From Streptomyces sp. NBC_01460 (GTDB taxonomy: Bacteria; Actinomycetota; Actinomycetes; Streptomycetales; Streptomycetaceae), in contig NZ_CP109473.1 of assembly GCF_036227405.1 (NCBI RefSeq), positions 4,588,001 through 4,652,000 of the forward strand: 64,000 nt of DNA, written 5' to 3'. This document shows, piece after piece, positions 51,783 to 60,702 of the stretch. Position numbers and translations under genes: made by a program. The notes below the pieces were generated by a model. The model searched no databases, had not been told where the DNA came from, and saw nothing but the letters and a program-made list of their open reading frames with translations. Within the stretch, counting starts at the first letter, position 1; every line of letters begins with the position of its first letter.

Positions 51783-53035
51783 CGACGGCCCCGGCGGGCA
51801 TCCGGTCCGGCGCCCAGCCGGACCTCACGCCCTACCTCCGCCTCCTGACCGCCACCCAGTTCGCCTTCAACACCGGCTTCTACGCGGTCCTGCCCTACCT
51901 CGCGGTCCACCTCGGCGACGGACTCGGCATGGCGGGGTGGCTCGTCGGGCTCGTGCTCGGCCTGCGCACCTTCAGCCAGCAGGGCCTCTTCGTCGTCGGC
52001 GGCGCCCTCACCGACCGCTACGGTCCCCGGCCGGTCGTCCTCGCCGGCTGCGTGCTGCGCATCGCAGGCTTCTGCTGGCTCGCCGGGGCGGGCTCCACCG
52101 CCACCGTCATCGGCGCCGTGCTCCTCATCGGCTTCGCCGCCGCCCTCTTCTCACCCGCCGTCGAATCCGAGACCGCCAGGACCGCCGTCGCCCACGAGCG
52201 CGCGACGGGGACGCCGCGTGCCCAGGTACTCGCCGTGTTCTCCGCGGCCGGCCAGGCCGGTGCCTTCCTCGGACCCCTGCTCGGCAGCCTGCTGCTGTTC
52301 CTGGGCGGCGGGTTCCGGACGGCGTGCCTCGCCGGGGCGGTGGTCTTCGTCGGCGTACTCGCCGGACACGCCCGGCTCATGCCCCGCCGGCCGCGCCGGG
52401 TCCGCACCGCCGGAGAGGGCGCCGCCGCGGCTCGGCACGTCCTCACCGACGGGCGCTTCCTCGTGCTCTGCCTCGTCTTCAGCACCTACCTCGTCTCCTA
52501 CAACCAGCTCTATCTCGCCCTTCCCGAGGAGGTGGAGCGGGCCACCGGCTCGCAGGGCGCGCTCGGAGGGCTCTTCGCGCTCTCCTCCTTGCTCGTCGTC
52601 GTCGCCCAGCTGCCGCTGACCCGCTGGTCCGCCCGCCGCATCGCGCCCCGGACCGCCGTCGTCGCGGGTCTCGCCGTCGTCTCCGCCGGATTCGCCGCGG
52701 TGCCCCTCGCGCCGGACGGGCCCGCCGGGCTGCTCCCGGCGGCGTCGCTCGTCGTCCTGCTCACGCTCGGCCAGATGCTGCTGGTCCCGGCCGTCCGGGG
52801 GCTCGTGCCTGACCTGGTGGACGACGACCGGCTCGGGCTCGCCACCGGTGCCCTGTCCTCGGTCTCCGGTCTCGCCGTCCTCGGGGGCAGCGCCGCCACC
52901 GGAACCCTCCTCGGCACGCCCGGTCCGGTCCTGTGGGCGGTGCTCGCCGCCGTCCCTCTCACGGGCGCGGCGCTCGCCCTCACCCTGGCCGTCGGACGGC
53001 GCGCGCCGGAGCCCGCTACCACCGTCACCGATTAG
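51779..53035 (+). CDS. MFS exporter coupled to the ABC importer
   Basis: A 418-residue, 12-helix MFS protein (motif A TDRYGPRPVVL; FNTGFYAVLPYLAVHLG at helix 1). GTG 51779 overlaps the permease TGA. Position after a class C metal-type importer recalls the staphylopine system, in which the CntE MFS exports the opine metallophore that CntA-CntB-CntC import. No opine synthase is present nearby, so the analogy is a hypothesis. Confidence 0.8.
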   Translation: MTTAPAGIRSGAQPDLTPYLRLLTATQFAFNTGFYAVLPYLAVHLGDGLGMAGWLVGLVLGLRTFSQQGLFVVGGALTDRYGPRPVVLAGCVLRIAGFCWLAGAGSTATVIGAVLLIGFAAALFSPAVESETARTAVAHERATGTPRAQVLAVFSAAGQAGAFLGPLLGSLLLFLGGGFRTACLAGAVVFVGVLAGHARLMPRRPRRVRTAGEGAAAARHVLTDGRFLVLCLVFSTYLVSYNQLYLALPEEVERATGSQGALGGLFALSSLLVVVAQLPLTRWSARRIAPRTAVVAGLAVVSAGFAAVPLAPDGPAGLLPAASLVVLLTLGQMLLVPAVRGLVPDLVDDDRLGLATGALSSVSGLAVLGGSAATGTLLGTPGPVLWAVLAAVPLTGAALALTLAVGRRAPEPATTVTD

Positions 53036-53095
53036 TTGTGACACGTTTTCCACAGGGGGCGCTGGGCACTGGTGCGGGCCCACTACCCTTGAGGG

Positions 53096-54496
53096 GTGAC
53101 TATTCGCCTGTACGACACCGACGCCCGGCAGATCCGTGACTTCGTCCCGCTCACAGCGGGTTGTGTCTCGATCTACCTCTGTGGCGCGACTGTCCAGGCC
53201 GCCCCGCACATCGGGCACATCAGGTCCGGGCTGAACTTCGACATCATGCGCCGCTGGTTCGACTACCGCGGCTACGACGTGACGTTCATCCGGAATGTCA
53301 CCGACATCGACGACAAGATCATCAGGAAGTCCGCCGAGCAGGGCCGCCCCTGGTGGGCCATCGGCTACGAGAACGAGCGCGCGTTCAACGCGGGCTACGA
53401 CGCCCTGGGATGCCTCCCGCCCACGTACGAACCGCGGGCCACCGGCCACATCACCGAGATGATCGAGATGATGCGCGGCCTCATCGAGCGCGGCCACGCC
53501 TACGAGGCCGACGGCAACGTCTACTTCGACGTGCGCTCGTACGAGGGATACCTGGAGCTCTCCAACCAGGACCTCGACGACCTGCGGCAGCCCTCCGGCG
53601 ACAACGAGACGGGCAAGCGCGACAAGCGCGACTTCGCCATGTGGAAGTCGGCGAAGCCCGGTGAGCCCAGCTGGGAGACCCCGTGGGGCCGCGGCCGTCC
53701 CGGCTGGCACCTGGAGTGCTCCGCGATGGCGCACAAGTACCTCGGCACCGCCTTCGACATCCACGGCGGCGGCATCGACCTGATCTTCCCGCACCACGAG
53801 AACGAGATCGCCCAGGCCAAGGCCTTCGGCGACGAGTTCGCGAAGTACTGGGTGCACAACGGCTGGGTCACCATGTCCGGCGAGAAGATGTCGAAGTCCC
53901 TCGGCAACTCCGTGCTGGTCAGCGAGATGGTCAAGGCCTGGCGCCCGATCGTCCTGCGCTACTACCTGGGCACCCCGCACTACCGGTCCATGATCGAGTA
54001 CAGCGAGGAATCGCTGCGGGATGCCGAGTCCGCCTTCGCGCGGATCGAGGGATTCGTCCAGCGCGTCGTGGAGAAGACCGGGGGACCGGTCGAGGCAGCC
54101 GCCGAGGTGCCGCCCGCGTTCGCCGAGGCCATGGACGACGACCTCGGCGTCCCGCAGGCGCTGGCGATCATCCACACCACCGTCCGGCAGGGCAATTCCG
54201 CCCTCGCCGCCGACGACAAGGAAGCCGCCGTCGCCCGCCTCGCCGAGGTCCGCGCGATGCTCGGCGTCCTCGGCCTGGACCCGCTCGACCCGCACTGGGC
54301 GGGCGAGAGCGACCGCGGCGAGGATCTCCACGGCGTCGTCGACACCCTCGTACGGCTCGTGCTCGACCAGCGTCAGTCGGCCCGGGCGCGCAAGGACTGG
54401 CCCGCAGCCGACGCGATCCGCGACCAGCTCAACCAGTCCGGCCTCGTCATCGAGGACAGCCCCAGCGGACCGCGGTGGACGCTCGGACCGCGCTGA
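53096..54496 (+). CDS. cysS: Cysteinyl-tRNA synthetase
   Basis: A 466-residue class I synthetase of normal length. HIGH (38-41), zinc ligand Cys29 plus the ECSAMAHKYLG and HHENEIAQAKA segments, and KMSKS (264-268) are intact. It charges tRNA-Cys. GTG 53096 has GAGGGG directly before it, so the start could be leaderless or use a weak site. In mycobacteria it follows ispF directly. Confidence 0.96.
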   Translation: MTIRLYDTDARQIRDFVPLTAGCVSIYLCGATVQAAPHIGHIRSGLNFDIMRRWFDYRGYDVTFIRNVTDIDDKIIRKSAEQGRPWWAIGYENERAFNAGYDALGCLPPTYEPRATGHITEMIEMMRGLIERGHAYEADGNVYFDVRSYEGYLELSNQDLDDLRQPSGDNETGKRDKRDFAMWKSAKPGEPSWETPWGRGRPGWHLECSAMAHKYLGTAFDIHGGGIDLIFPHHENEIAQAKAFGDEFAKYWVHNGWVTMSGEKMSKSLGNSVLVSEMVKAWRPIVLRYYLGTPHYRSMIEYSEESLRDAESAFARIEGFVQRVVEKTGGPVEAAAEVPPAFAEAMDDDLGVPQALAIIHTTVRQGNSALAADDKEAAVARLAEVRAMLGVLGLDPLDPHWAGESDRGEDLHGVVDTLVRLVLDQRQSARARKDWPAADAIRDQLNQSGLVIEDSPSGPRWTLGPR

Positions 54497-54528
54497 GCGG
54501 ACCTCGCGCCCTGCGTGAGCAGCGCAAA

Positions 54529-54556
54529 TGTGCCGCCCGGCCTTCCGGGCGGCACA
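54529..54556. terminator. Stem-loop terminator after cysS
   Basis: TGTGCCGCCCGG (54529-54540) pairs with CCGGGCGGCACA (54545-54556) across CCTT, 32 bases after the stop, followed by CTTTC. It is a partial terminator before rlmB. Confidence 0.75.
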
Positions 54557-54601
54557 CTTTCACTTGACGACGTTTTTCTGAAGCAACGAAACAGGTAGGT
54601 C

Positions 54602-55558
54602 ATGGCCGGGAACAGCCAGCGCAGGAACCGCCGCACGTCCAACAAGAAGGGCATGCAGGTCGGCAGCGGCGGTAACCGACGCCGTGCTCTCGAAGGCAAG
54701 GGACCGACGCCGCCCGCCTCCGCCCGTAAGGGACACAAGAAGAACAGGGTGGCGAACGCCGCGGCCAAGCAGGCCGCGGCACGCCGTCCCGCCCCGCGCC
54801 GTGGCGGCGCCAAGGGCACGTCGGAGATGGTCGTCGGCCGTAACCCGGTCTTCGAGGCGCTGCGTGACGGCGTGCCCGCGACCACCCTCTACGTCCAGCA
54901 GTACATCGACAACGACGAGCGGGTCCGCGAGGCCCTCCAGCTCGCCGGCGAGCGCGGCAACATCCACCTCATGGAGGCGCCGCGCCCCGAGCTCGACCGG
55001 ATGACGAACGGCCTGAACCACCAGGGCCTCGTCCTCCAGGTCCCGCCGTACGAGTACGCGCACCCGGAGGACCTCACCGCCGCCGCGTACGACAACAACG
55101 AGGACCCGCTGATCGTCGCCCTCGACGGCGTCACGGACCCCCGCAACCTCGGCGCGATCGTCCGCTCCGTCTCCGCCTTCGGCGGCCACGGCGTCGTCGT
55201 CCCCGAGCGCCGTGCGGCCGGTATGACCGCCGGAGCCTGGAAGTCCTCGGCGGGCACCGCCGCCCGTACGCCCGTCTCCCGTGTCACCAACCTGACCCGG
55301 GCCCTGGAGGGCTACCAGAAGGCCGGCCTCACCGTGGTCGGCCTCGCCGCCGACGGCGAGCACACCGTCGAGGACCTGCAGGCCCTGGAGGGCCCCGTCG
55401 TCATCGTCATCGGCAGCGAGGGCAAGGGGCTGGGCCGTCTCGTCGGCGAGACCTGCGACTACCGGGTCCGGATCTCCATGCCGGGCGGCGCCGAGTCCCT
55501 GAACGCCGGTGTCGCCGCGGGCATCGTCCTCTACGAGGTGGCCCGCCGCAGGGCCTGA
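54602..55558 (+). CDS. rlmB: 23S rRNA 2'-O-methyltransferase RlmB (TrmH/SpoU family)
   Basis: A 318-residue SPOUT methyltransferase with an extra N-terminal basic arm (about 1-75), then the substrate-binding domain and SPOUT motifs DPRNLGAIVRS, IVIGSEGKGLGRLV and SMPGGAESLNAGVAAGI. It methylates the ribose of G2251 (E. coli numbering) in 23S rRNA. Conserved after cysS. ATG 54602 directly precedes the basic arm. Confidence 0.9.
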   Translation: MAGNSQRRNRRTSNKKGMQVGSGGNRRRALEGKGPTPPASARKGHKKNRVANAAAKQAAARRPAPRRGGAKGTSEMVVGRNPVFEALRDGVPATTLYVQQYIDNDERVREALQLAGERGNIHLMEAPRPELDRMTNGLNHQGLVLQVPPYEYAHPEDLTAAAYDNNEDPLIVALDGVTDPRNLGAIVRSVSAFGGHGVVVPERRAAGMTAGAWKSSAGTAARTPVSRVTNLTRALEGYQKAGLTVVGLAADGEHTVEDLQALEGPVVIVIGSEGKGLGRLVGETCDYRVRISMPGGAESLNAGVAAGIVLYEVARRRA

Positions 55559-55640
55559 GCCCTGTGAGGGGCCGCAGGGACCCGGGGCCCGTGCGGCGCA
55601 GCAGTGCCTGAGCCCCGTGAAGTGCCGCAGGGACCCGGGG
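55553..55640. repeat. 35-bp direct repeat at the rlmB 3' end
   Basis: Bases 55553-55587 and 55606-55640 are near-identical (GCCTGAGCCC...GCAGGGACCCGGGG, three differences). The first copy begins inside the last codons of rlmB, the second 53 bases on. The right copy overlaps the terminator stem. Confidence 0.7.
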
Positions 55641-55663
55641 CTGGAGCCCCGGGCCCCTGCGGC
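55624..55663. terminator. Long terminator hairpin after rlmB
   Basis: GCCGCAGGG (55624-55632) pairs with CCCTGCGGC (55655-55663), and CCCGGGGCT (55634-55642) with AGCCCCGGG (55645-55653), forming one 18-bp stem with a single A-C mismatch and a 2-base apical loop. Confidence 0.75.
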
Positions 55664-55700
55664 GTTCCGCCGGAGCGCCCGGTCCCGCGCTTTCCTCGCC

Positions 55701-55838
55701 CGGCGCGGTTCGCCGCAGGGAAGCGGACCCCGGCGCGGTTCGCCGCAGGCAAGCGGACCCCGGCGGCGGACCGGGCTGCTCCGAAGCGCACCCGGGCGTG
55801 GGTCGGCGCTCCGAAGCGCACCCAGCCGTGGGCCGGCG
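55701..55838. repeat. Four degenerate tandem repeats, 30-bp period
   Basis: Two adjacent 30-base copies (55701-55730, 55731-55760; one difference) are followed, 18 bases later, by two more 30-base copies (55779-55808, 55809-55838; three differences). All share an AAGCG(G/C)ACCC core. The 30-base period is a multiple of three, so it could encode 10-residue repeats, but no surrounding reading frame is convincing. Confidence 0.7.
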
Positions 55839-56195
55839 CCCGGAACGCACGCTGCCGGTTCGTACCCGCCGTTCGTACCAGCCCTGGGCGCGCCCGCCGG
55901 ATCGCCACCGCCGCCGGGCGGCCTACGCCACCTGTCCGCAGGCGCCGGACGCCATGCGGCACCCGGCCTCCGCAGACACCCGCTCCCGGAGGGGACGCCG
56001 GGCGGCGCGGGAGCGGACCGCGGACCCGGATCTCGGCCGGCCCGCAGGCGCCCCCGCCCCACGACTTCCCCGGCCCGAAGAGCTCGCGACCCGGAGGCCC
56101 GGCGCGCGCGGATCCGCCCGGTGCACAGGGGTGTTGACGGGTCTCGGACACAGGACGCGTCAAGGCAGTGTCCTAATCACACATCACTCGGTTAG

Positions 56196-57839
56196 ATGAG
56201 TGTGGACACCAGAACGCCTCGGTTCGACGACCAACCCGCCCTGAGCATGACGAAGGTGGACAGCGACCCCGCGCAGGTCATCGTCAGCCACGCCAGCTTC
56301 CGGGTGCAGCTCGCCCCGGGTCAGCGCACCCGTCTGCGCCCCCTGGGCTCCGCCGGGCCGGTCAGGATCCCCGCCATGGGCGGGGCGGGGGGCCGCAGGC
56401 GGGCTCCCGTCGTCTGGAGCGGCAGGTCCGAGCCGGGCGATCCCGGAGCGACCGGACTCCTGCAGGCCGTACGGAACTCCACCGCCGGCCACCTCGACAC
56501 CCGTGCGGGCGGCGGCTTCGGAGCGGGCTACGACGACGGGGGCGGCGGCACCCAGGTCATCCCGCGCCTCGACGAGACCCAGCCCAACCCCGTGCTCCCC
56601 GCACCCCATCAGCCGGGAGGCGGGCGCTCCGGGCCGCTGCTGCCGCCCATGCGGCAGGCCGTCGGCGCGTACGACACCGCCGATTCGCAGGCCCGCGAGG
56701 CGTACGACCTCACCTACGACGACGAACCCGGTACCGAGGGACCGGACGGCAGCTCCGCCGGGGAGCGACGCCACGCCAACGACACCGTCCGGCACGCCTA
56801 TTACCCGGGCCGCCGGATGAACCTCGGCGTCGTACTGCTCCCGCTGCGGGTCATCCTCGGCTTCCTCTCCATCTACGCCGGCATGGGCAAGCTCTGCGAC
56901 CCCGCCTACTTCGACGGCGGCGACCGCGGCTCCATGGTCAAGTGGCTGACCTCGCTGCACCCCTGGGCCGCGGCCGAACCCCTGCGTGACTTCGCGCTCT
57001 CCCACCCCGTCGCCGCCGGGCTCTCCGTCGCGTTCCTCCAGATCGTGATCGGTGTCCTCACCGTCCTCGGCCTGTGGCAGCGGGTCGCCGCGGCCTTCGG
57101 CGTCCTGCTCTCCGCCGCCATCCTGGTGACGGTCAGCTGGCGCACCGCCGCCGCCTACGACACCCCGGACATCATCCTGCTGGCGGCCTGGAGCCCCCTC
57201 GTCATCGCGGGCGCACCCGTCTACTCCCTCGACGGACGCCTCGCGGGTGAGGCCTGGCGCACCCTCGGGCCGCGCTCCGACATCTGGGACCTCCGCCGCC
57301 GGGTGCTGCGCCGCGGCACCGTGGTCGCCACCGTCGTCGTCGGTCTCACCCTGCTGGTCGGCTCGATGCTCGGCGGGGCCGTCCGCTCCACCGAGGTCGT
57401 CACCGTGCCGGGCCCCGACAGCTACCCGACCAACCAGCTGCCCGGCTCCCCGCTCCCCGGCGAGAGCAAGGGCAAGAAGCGCAAGCCCTCCATGACCCCG
57501 GAGAACCGCACGCCCGAGACGTCGTCCTCCAGCGCGCCCGGTACCCCGTCGGCCGAGGAGTCCACACCGGGCTCCGAGTCCTCACGTGACTCCGGTCCGA
57601 CGGCCGGAGCGAGCACGGGCGAGCCCAGTCAGAGCCAGGGCACCGGCCAGGCACCCCCGCAGGAGCCGGCCCCGCAGGAGCCCCCGACCGGGGACGCGGG
57701 TCCCAGCTCGTCCGGATCCGCCGGCTCGGGCGGCCCCACCGGCGGTTCCGACGGCGGCGGTTCCACCGGCGGCTCCGACGGGGGCTCCACCTCCGGCGGA
57801 GGAGCCGGCCAGAACCCCATCGGCGGCCTGCTGGGCTGA
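56196..57839 (+). CDS. DoxX-family membrane protein with low-complexity ends
   Basis: A 547-residue protein: an unstructured N-terminal region (about 1-205, including a Gly-rich GGGFGAGYDDGGGG), a DoxX four-helix membrane domain (about 208-340: NLGVVLLPLRVILGFLSIYAGMGKL and LSVAFLQIVIGVLTVLGLW), a further transmembrane segment (about 383-402) and a Ser/Gly/Pro/Thr tail (about 420-547) facing the outside. DoxX proteins act near thiol-redox or quinone reactions. The terminal regions are unusual for the family. Confidence 0.75.
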   Translation: MSVDTRTPRFDDQPALSMTKVDSDPAQVIVSHASFRVQLAPGQRTRLRPLGSAGPVRIPAMGGAGGRRRAPVVWSGRSEPGDPGATGLLQAVRNSTAGHLDTRAGGGFGAGYDDGGGGTQVIPRLDETQPNPVLPAPHQPGGGRSGPLLPPMRQAVGAYDTADSQAREAYDLTYDDEPGTEGPDGSSAGERRHANDTVRHAYYPGRRMNLGVVLLPLRVILGFLSIYAGMGKLCDPAYFDGGDRGSMVKWLTSLHPWAAAEPLRDFALSHPVAAGLSVAFLQIVIGVLTVLGLWQRVAAAFGVLLSAAILVTVSWRTAAAYDTPDIILLAAWSPLVIAGAPVYSLDGRLAGEAWRTLGPRSDIWDLRRRVLRRGTVVATVVVGLTLLVGSMLGGAVRSTEVVTVPGPDSYPTNQLPGSPLPGESKGKKRKPSMTPENRTPETSSSSAPGTPSAEESTPGSESSRDSGPTAGASTGEPSQSQGTGQAPPQEPAPQEPPTGDAGPSSSGSAGSGGPTGGSDGGGSTGGSDGGSTSGGGAGQNPIGGLLG

Positions 57840-57857
57840 CCCCGCCACCGCACACCA

Positions 57858-57893
57858 CGAGGGCGGCCACCGGACATCCGGTGGCCGCCCTCG
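57858..57893. terminator. 17-bp perfect stem terminator
   Basis: CGAGGGCGGCCACCGGA (57858-57874) pairs with TCCGGTGGCCGCCCTCG (57877-57893) across CA, 18 bases after the DoxX stop, before a convergent gene. Confidence 0.8.
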
Positions 57894-57967
57894 CGTACGT
57901 GCGTGGAGCGTGGGGGAGTGGGTGCGCCTGCCACACGCGCGGGTCAGCCGTACGTGCACGGACGGGC

Positions 57968-58696
57968 TCAGCCGCCCGCGTGGGCGCCCAGCTCCTTCGC
58001 CGCCTCGGTGAGGTCCTTCGCGGTGTCGATGGCCCGCCAGTACGCCCCGTGCGGCAGCGGGAACCCCGCGAGCCGGCGCTCGCGGGCCAGCCGGGGGAAC
58101 GTGGTCCGCTCGTGGTCGCCGCGGTCCGGCAGCATCGCGGTGAACGCGGGCGCGAAGACGTACACGCCGGCGTTGATCAGGTAGGGCGACGGCGGCGACT
58201 CGATGAAGTCGGTGATGTGGCCGAAGGCGTCCGTCTCCACCGCCCCCCACGGGATCCGCGGGCGGGCGAGGGCGAGCGTCGCGGTCGCGTCCCGCTCGGC
58301 GTGGAAGGCCGCCATCTCCCGCAGGGAGAAGCGGGTCCAGATGTCGCCGTTGGTCGCGTACCAGGGCTCCGACGGGTCCGGCAGGCGCGCCGCGGCATGC
58401 TTGAGACCGCCGCCCCGGCCCAGTGGCTCGTTCTCGACGACGGTCGTGACGCGCAACGGAAGATCGGCCGAGTCCAGCCACTCCCGCAGCACATCGGCAA
58501 GATGGCCGCACGAGATCACGGCGTCGGTGACGCCCTCGGCGGCCAGCCAGGACAGCTGATGGCCGATGATCGGGGTCCCGGTCCCCGGGATCTCGACCAT
58601 CGGCTTGGGGCGGTCATCGGTGTACGGGCGCAGCCGCGAGCCCTGACCACCCGCCAGGATCACGGCTTGCGTCGGATACGTATGCATGCCAGGCAC
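57968..58696 (-). CDS. NDP-sugar pyrophosphorylase-type nucleotidyltransferase
   Basis: A 242-residue nucleotidyltransferase of the glucose-1-phosphate thymidylyl/mannose-1-phosphate guanylyltransferase class. The N-terminal QAVILAGGQGSRLRPYTDDRPKPM (nucleotide loop) and FIESPPSPYLINAGVYVFAP strand are diagnostic. It activates a sugar phosphate with a nucleoside triphosphate; which sugar is unknown. The start is GTG 58696 or ATG 58687, with no ribosome site. Confidence 0.82.
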   Translation of the reverse strand: MPGMHTYPTQAVILAGGQGSRLRPYTDDRPKPMVEIPGTGTPIIGHQLSWLAAEGVTDAVISCGHLADVLREWLDSADLPLRVTTVVENEPLGRGGGLKHAAARLPDPSEPWYATNGDIWTRFSLREMAAFHAERDATATLALARPRIPWGAVETDAFGHITDFIESPPSPYLINAGVYVFAPAFTAMLPDRGDHERTTFPRLARERRLAGFPLPHGAYWRAIDTAKDLTEAAKELGAHAGG

Positions 58697-58733
58697 GATA
58701 TGCCGTGCCCGGACGTGGCCGGACGTGCCCGGC

Positions 58734-59147
58734 TCAGCTGAACTGTGCGACGCCCGAGGCGAAGGAGGTGTCGCAGACCGGCCGGGAGAAGCGGTGGGCG
58801 CGGGTCGGGCCGTACTGGTCGACGGCGGCCTTGCCGAGCGCCCTGGCGATCGACATGCAGTGCTTCGCCAGCGAGGGGCGTCCTTCGACGGTGCGCTGGA
58901 GGCTGGTCAGCGCGGAACCCGGGTCCTTCTCGCGGAGCTCCAGCAGGAGCTTGTCCCGCAGGATGTCCTGGGGGGCCCGGGCCTTCGCCTGCTTGGAGAC
59001 GGTCTCCGAGGCGGCGGTCAGCAACTGGGTCTCGGTGTCCTGCCCCGACCACTGCACACGGGTGACCGCGAGGGTCCCGGACAGCACCATGACGACGGGC
59101 AGTACGAGGGCGAGGGTTCGGCCGATACGGCGCGCGGTGTGGGTCAC
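58734..59147 (-). CDS. Secreted or membrane-anchored hypothetical protein
   Basis: A 137-residue protein with an N-terminal hydrophobic segment (about 9-28) that may be a signal peptide or anchor, then a helical, charged domain (DILRDKLLLELREKDPGSAL) and two cysteines (Cys near 101 and 128) that could form a disulfide outside the cell. It starts at GTG 59147. It is on the same strand as the nucleotidyltransferase. Family not recognised. Confidence 0.55.
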   Translation of the reverse strand: MTHTARRIGRTLALVLPVVMVLSGTLAVTRVQWSGQDTETQLLTAASETVSKQAKARAPQDILRDKLLLELREKDPGSALTSLQRTVEGRPSLAKHCMSIARALGKAAVDQYGPTRAHRFSRPVCDTSFASGVAQFS

Positions 59148-59318
59148 GCAGGCGAGCGTAGCGGGCAGTGATGGTTCGGCGACATTTCGTCACCCCTGCG
59201 GGGGATGGTTCGAGTGGCCTTTTCGAATCGAGCGTTGACGCACCGGGGCGAATTGACCGGAGTGCCAGGGTATTTGGCGCCCGCAGGATCCGAAACCCGA
59301 TCCTGCCCGCGACACGCG

Positions 59319-59351
59319 AACGGCCCCACGTCCGGGGGACGCGGGGCCGTT
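59319..59351. terminator. Stem-loop terminator after msiK
   Basis: AACGGCCCC-A-CGTCC (59319-59333) pairs with GGACG-C-GGGGCCGTT (59337-59351), one mismatch and a 3-base loop, starting 37 bases beyond the msiK stop on the minus strand. Confidence 0.75.
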
Positions 59352-59388
59352 GCGGCTGGATCAGGTGGATCCGACGGGGGTGGTCGGA

Positions 59389-60525
59389 TCAGCCGGTCAG
59401 GCGCTCACCGGTCGACGTGGCGAAGACGTGCAGCTCGTCCGGGCGCGGCACGACGTGCAGCTCGGTGCCCTTCTCCGGGACGGCGCGGCCGCCGACGCGG
59501 ACGACCAGGTCCTTGTGCTCGCCACCGACCTGCGCGGCGCCGTAGACGAAGCCGTCGGCGCCGAGCTCCTCGACGACGTTGACGGAGACGGCCAGGCCGG
59601 CCGGGGCGTCGGACGAGGCCTTGGAGAGGCCGGTCGCGGCGGCGCCACCGTGCTCGACGATGTCGAAGTGCTCCGGGCGGATGCCGACCGTGACGGTGGT
59701 GTCACCACGGTTCGCGGCGGCGGTGAGCGCCTCGCGGGAGACCGGGACGACGCTGTTGCCGAACTTCACGCCACCGTCGGTGATCGGGACCTCGACGAGG
59801 TTCATCGCCGGGGAACCGATGAAGCCGGCGACGAAGAGGTTCGCCGGGCGGTCGTACATGTTGCGCGGCGAGTCGACCTGCTGGAGCAGACCGTCCTTGA
59901 GGACCGCGACGCGGTCACCCATGGTGAGGGCCTCGACCTGGTCGTGGGTGACGTACACGGTGGTGATGCCGAGGCGGCGCTGCAGCGAGGCGATCTGCGT
60001 ACGCGTCGACACACGGAGCTTGGCGTCGAGGTTCGACAGCGGCTCGTCCATGAGGAAGACCTGCGGCTCACGCACGATGGCGCGGCCCATAGCCACACGC
60101 TGGCGCTGACCACCGGAGAGCGCCTTCGGCTTGCGGTCCAGGTAGTCGGTGAGGTCCAGCATCTTGGCGGCCTCTTCGACCTTCGCCCGGATCTCGGTCT
60201 TGTTCACGCCGGCGATCTTGAGGGCGAAGCCCATGTTGTCCGCGACGGACATGTGCGGGTAGAGCGCGTAGTTCTGGAACACCATGGCGATGTCCCGGTC
60301 CTTCGGGGGCAGGTGCGTGACGTCGCGGTCACCGATGCGGATGGCCCCGCCGTTGACGTCCTCGAGACCCGCGAGCATGCGCAGGGAGGTCGACTTGCCA
60401 CAACCGGAAGGACCGACGAGGACGAGGAACTCGCCGTCCTCGATGTCGATCTCGAGCTGGTCCACAGCCGGCTTGGTGGAGCCGGGGTAGACGCGGGACG
60501 CCTTGTCGAACGTGACACTGGCCAT
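59389..60525 (-). CDS. msiK: Shared sugar ABC-importer ATPase MsiK
   Basis: A 378-residue ATPase of the MalK/UgpC (CUT1) type. Walker A GPSGCGKST (38-46), signature LSGGQRQ (136-142), Walker B FLMDEP (157-162) and a C-terminal MOP-type regulatory domain (about 240-378). In Streptomyces MsiK energises several sugar importers (for example for cellobiose, maltose, chitobiose) whose own operons lack an ATPase. It is a lone gene, starting at ATG 60525 after GGAGGAGAAG. Confidence 0.94.
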   Translation of the reverse strand: MASVTFDKASRVYPGSTKPAVDQLEIDIEDGEFLVLVGPSGCGKSTSLRMLAGLEDVNGGAIRIGDRDVTHLPPKDRDIAMVFQNYALYPHMSVADNMGFALKIAGVNKTEIRAKVEEAAKMLDLTDYLDRKPKALSGGQRQRVAMGRAIVREPQVFLMDEPLSNLDAKLRVSTRTQIASLQRRLGITTVYVTHDQVEALTMGDRVAVLKDGLLQQVDSPRNMYDRPANLFVAGFIGSPAMNLVEVPITDGGVKFGNSVVPVSREALTAAANRGDTTVTVGIRPEHFDIVEHGGAAATGLSKASSDAPAGLAVSVNVVEELGADGFVYGAAQVGGEHKDLVVRVGGRAVPEKGTELHVVPRPDELHVFATSTGERLTG

Positions 60526-60702
60526 GGCGATTCTTCTCCTCCACCGGCAGGAACGTGCCGGACGATCCGAGTAAGGGAGTGGTGTGGTCCACTGGAGTGA
60601 ACCTGAGGTGACGCTACCTGGCGTTTTCGGATCTGTCAGCAGTCCGAGGTCCCGAATATCGAGCAGGTTCCGCTCCCCACGTTGGTTACACTGCTCCCGC
60701 AC

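Larger units (their letters stand above)
55559..56195. other. 637-base repeat-rich gap, no convincing gene
   Basis: Frames stay open on both strands because the GC content is extreme, but none shows Streptomyces third-position bias, a ribosome site or a recognisable domain. It holds the rlmB terminator, a 35-base dispersed duplication and four 30-bp-period repeats, listed separately. The last 50 bases carry the DoxX gene promoter. Confidence 0.6.

Noticed and set aside
52151..54331. 726-codon minus-strand frame over the MFS and cysS genes
   Set aside because: Antisense to an MFS transporter and cysteinyl-tRNA synthetase with intact HIGH and KMSKS; no domain in the antisense product.
55553..55838. 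Tandem repeats considered as a CRISPR array
   Set aside because: Units are adjacent without unique spacers of constant length, and no cas genes are present.
59389..60525. MsiK considered as the missing ATPase of the 48.5-51.8 kb importer
   Set aside because: MsiK belongs to the CUT1 sugar family and its partners are type-1 sugar permeases; class C peptide/nickel permeases use DppD/DppF-type ATPases. Nothing in the sequence supports a link beyond proximity.
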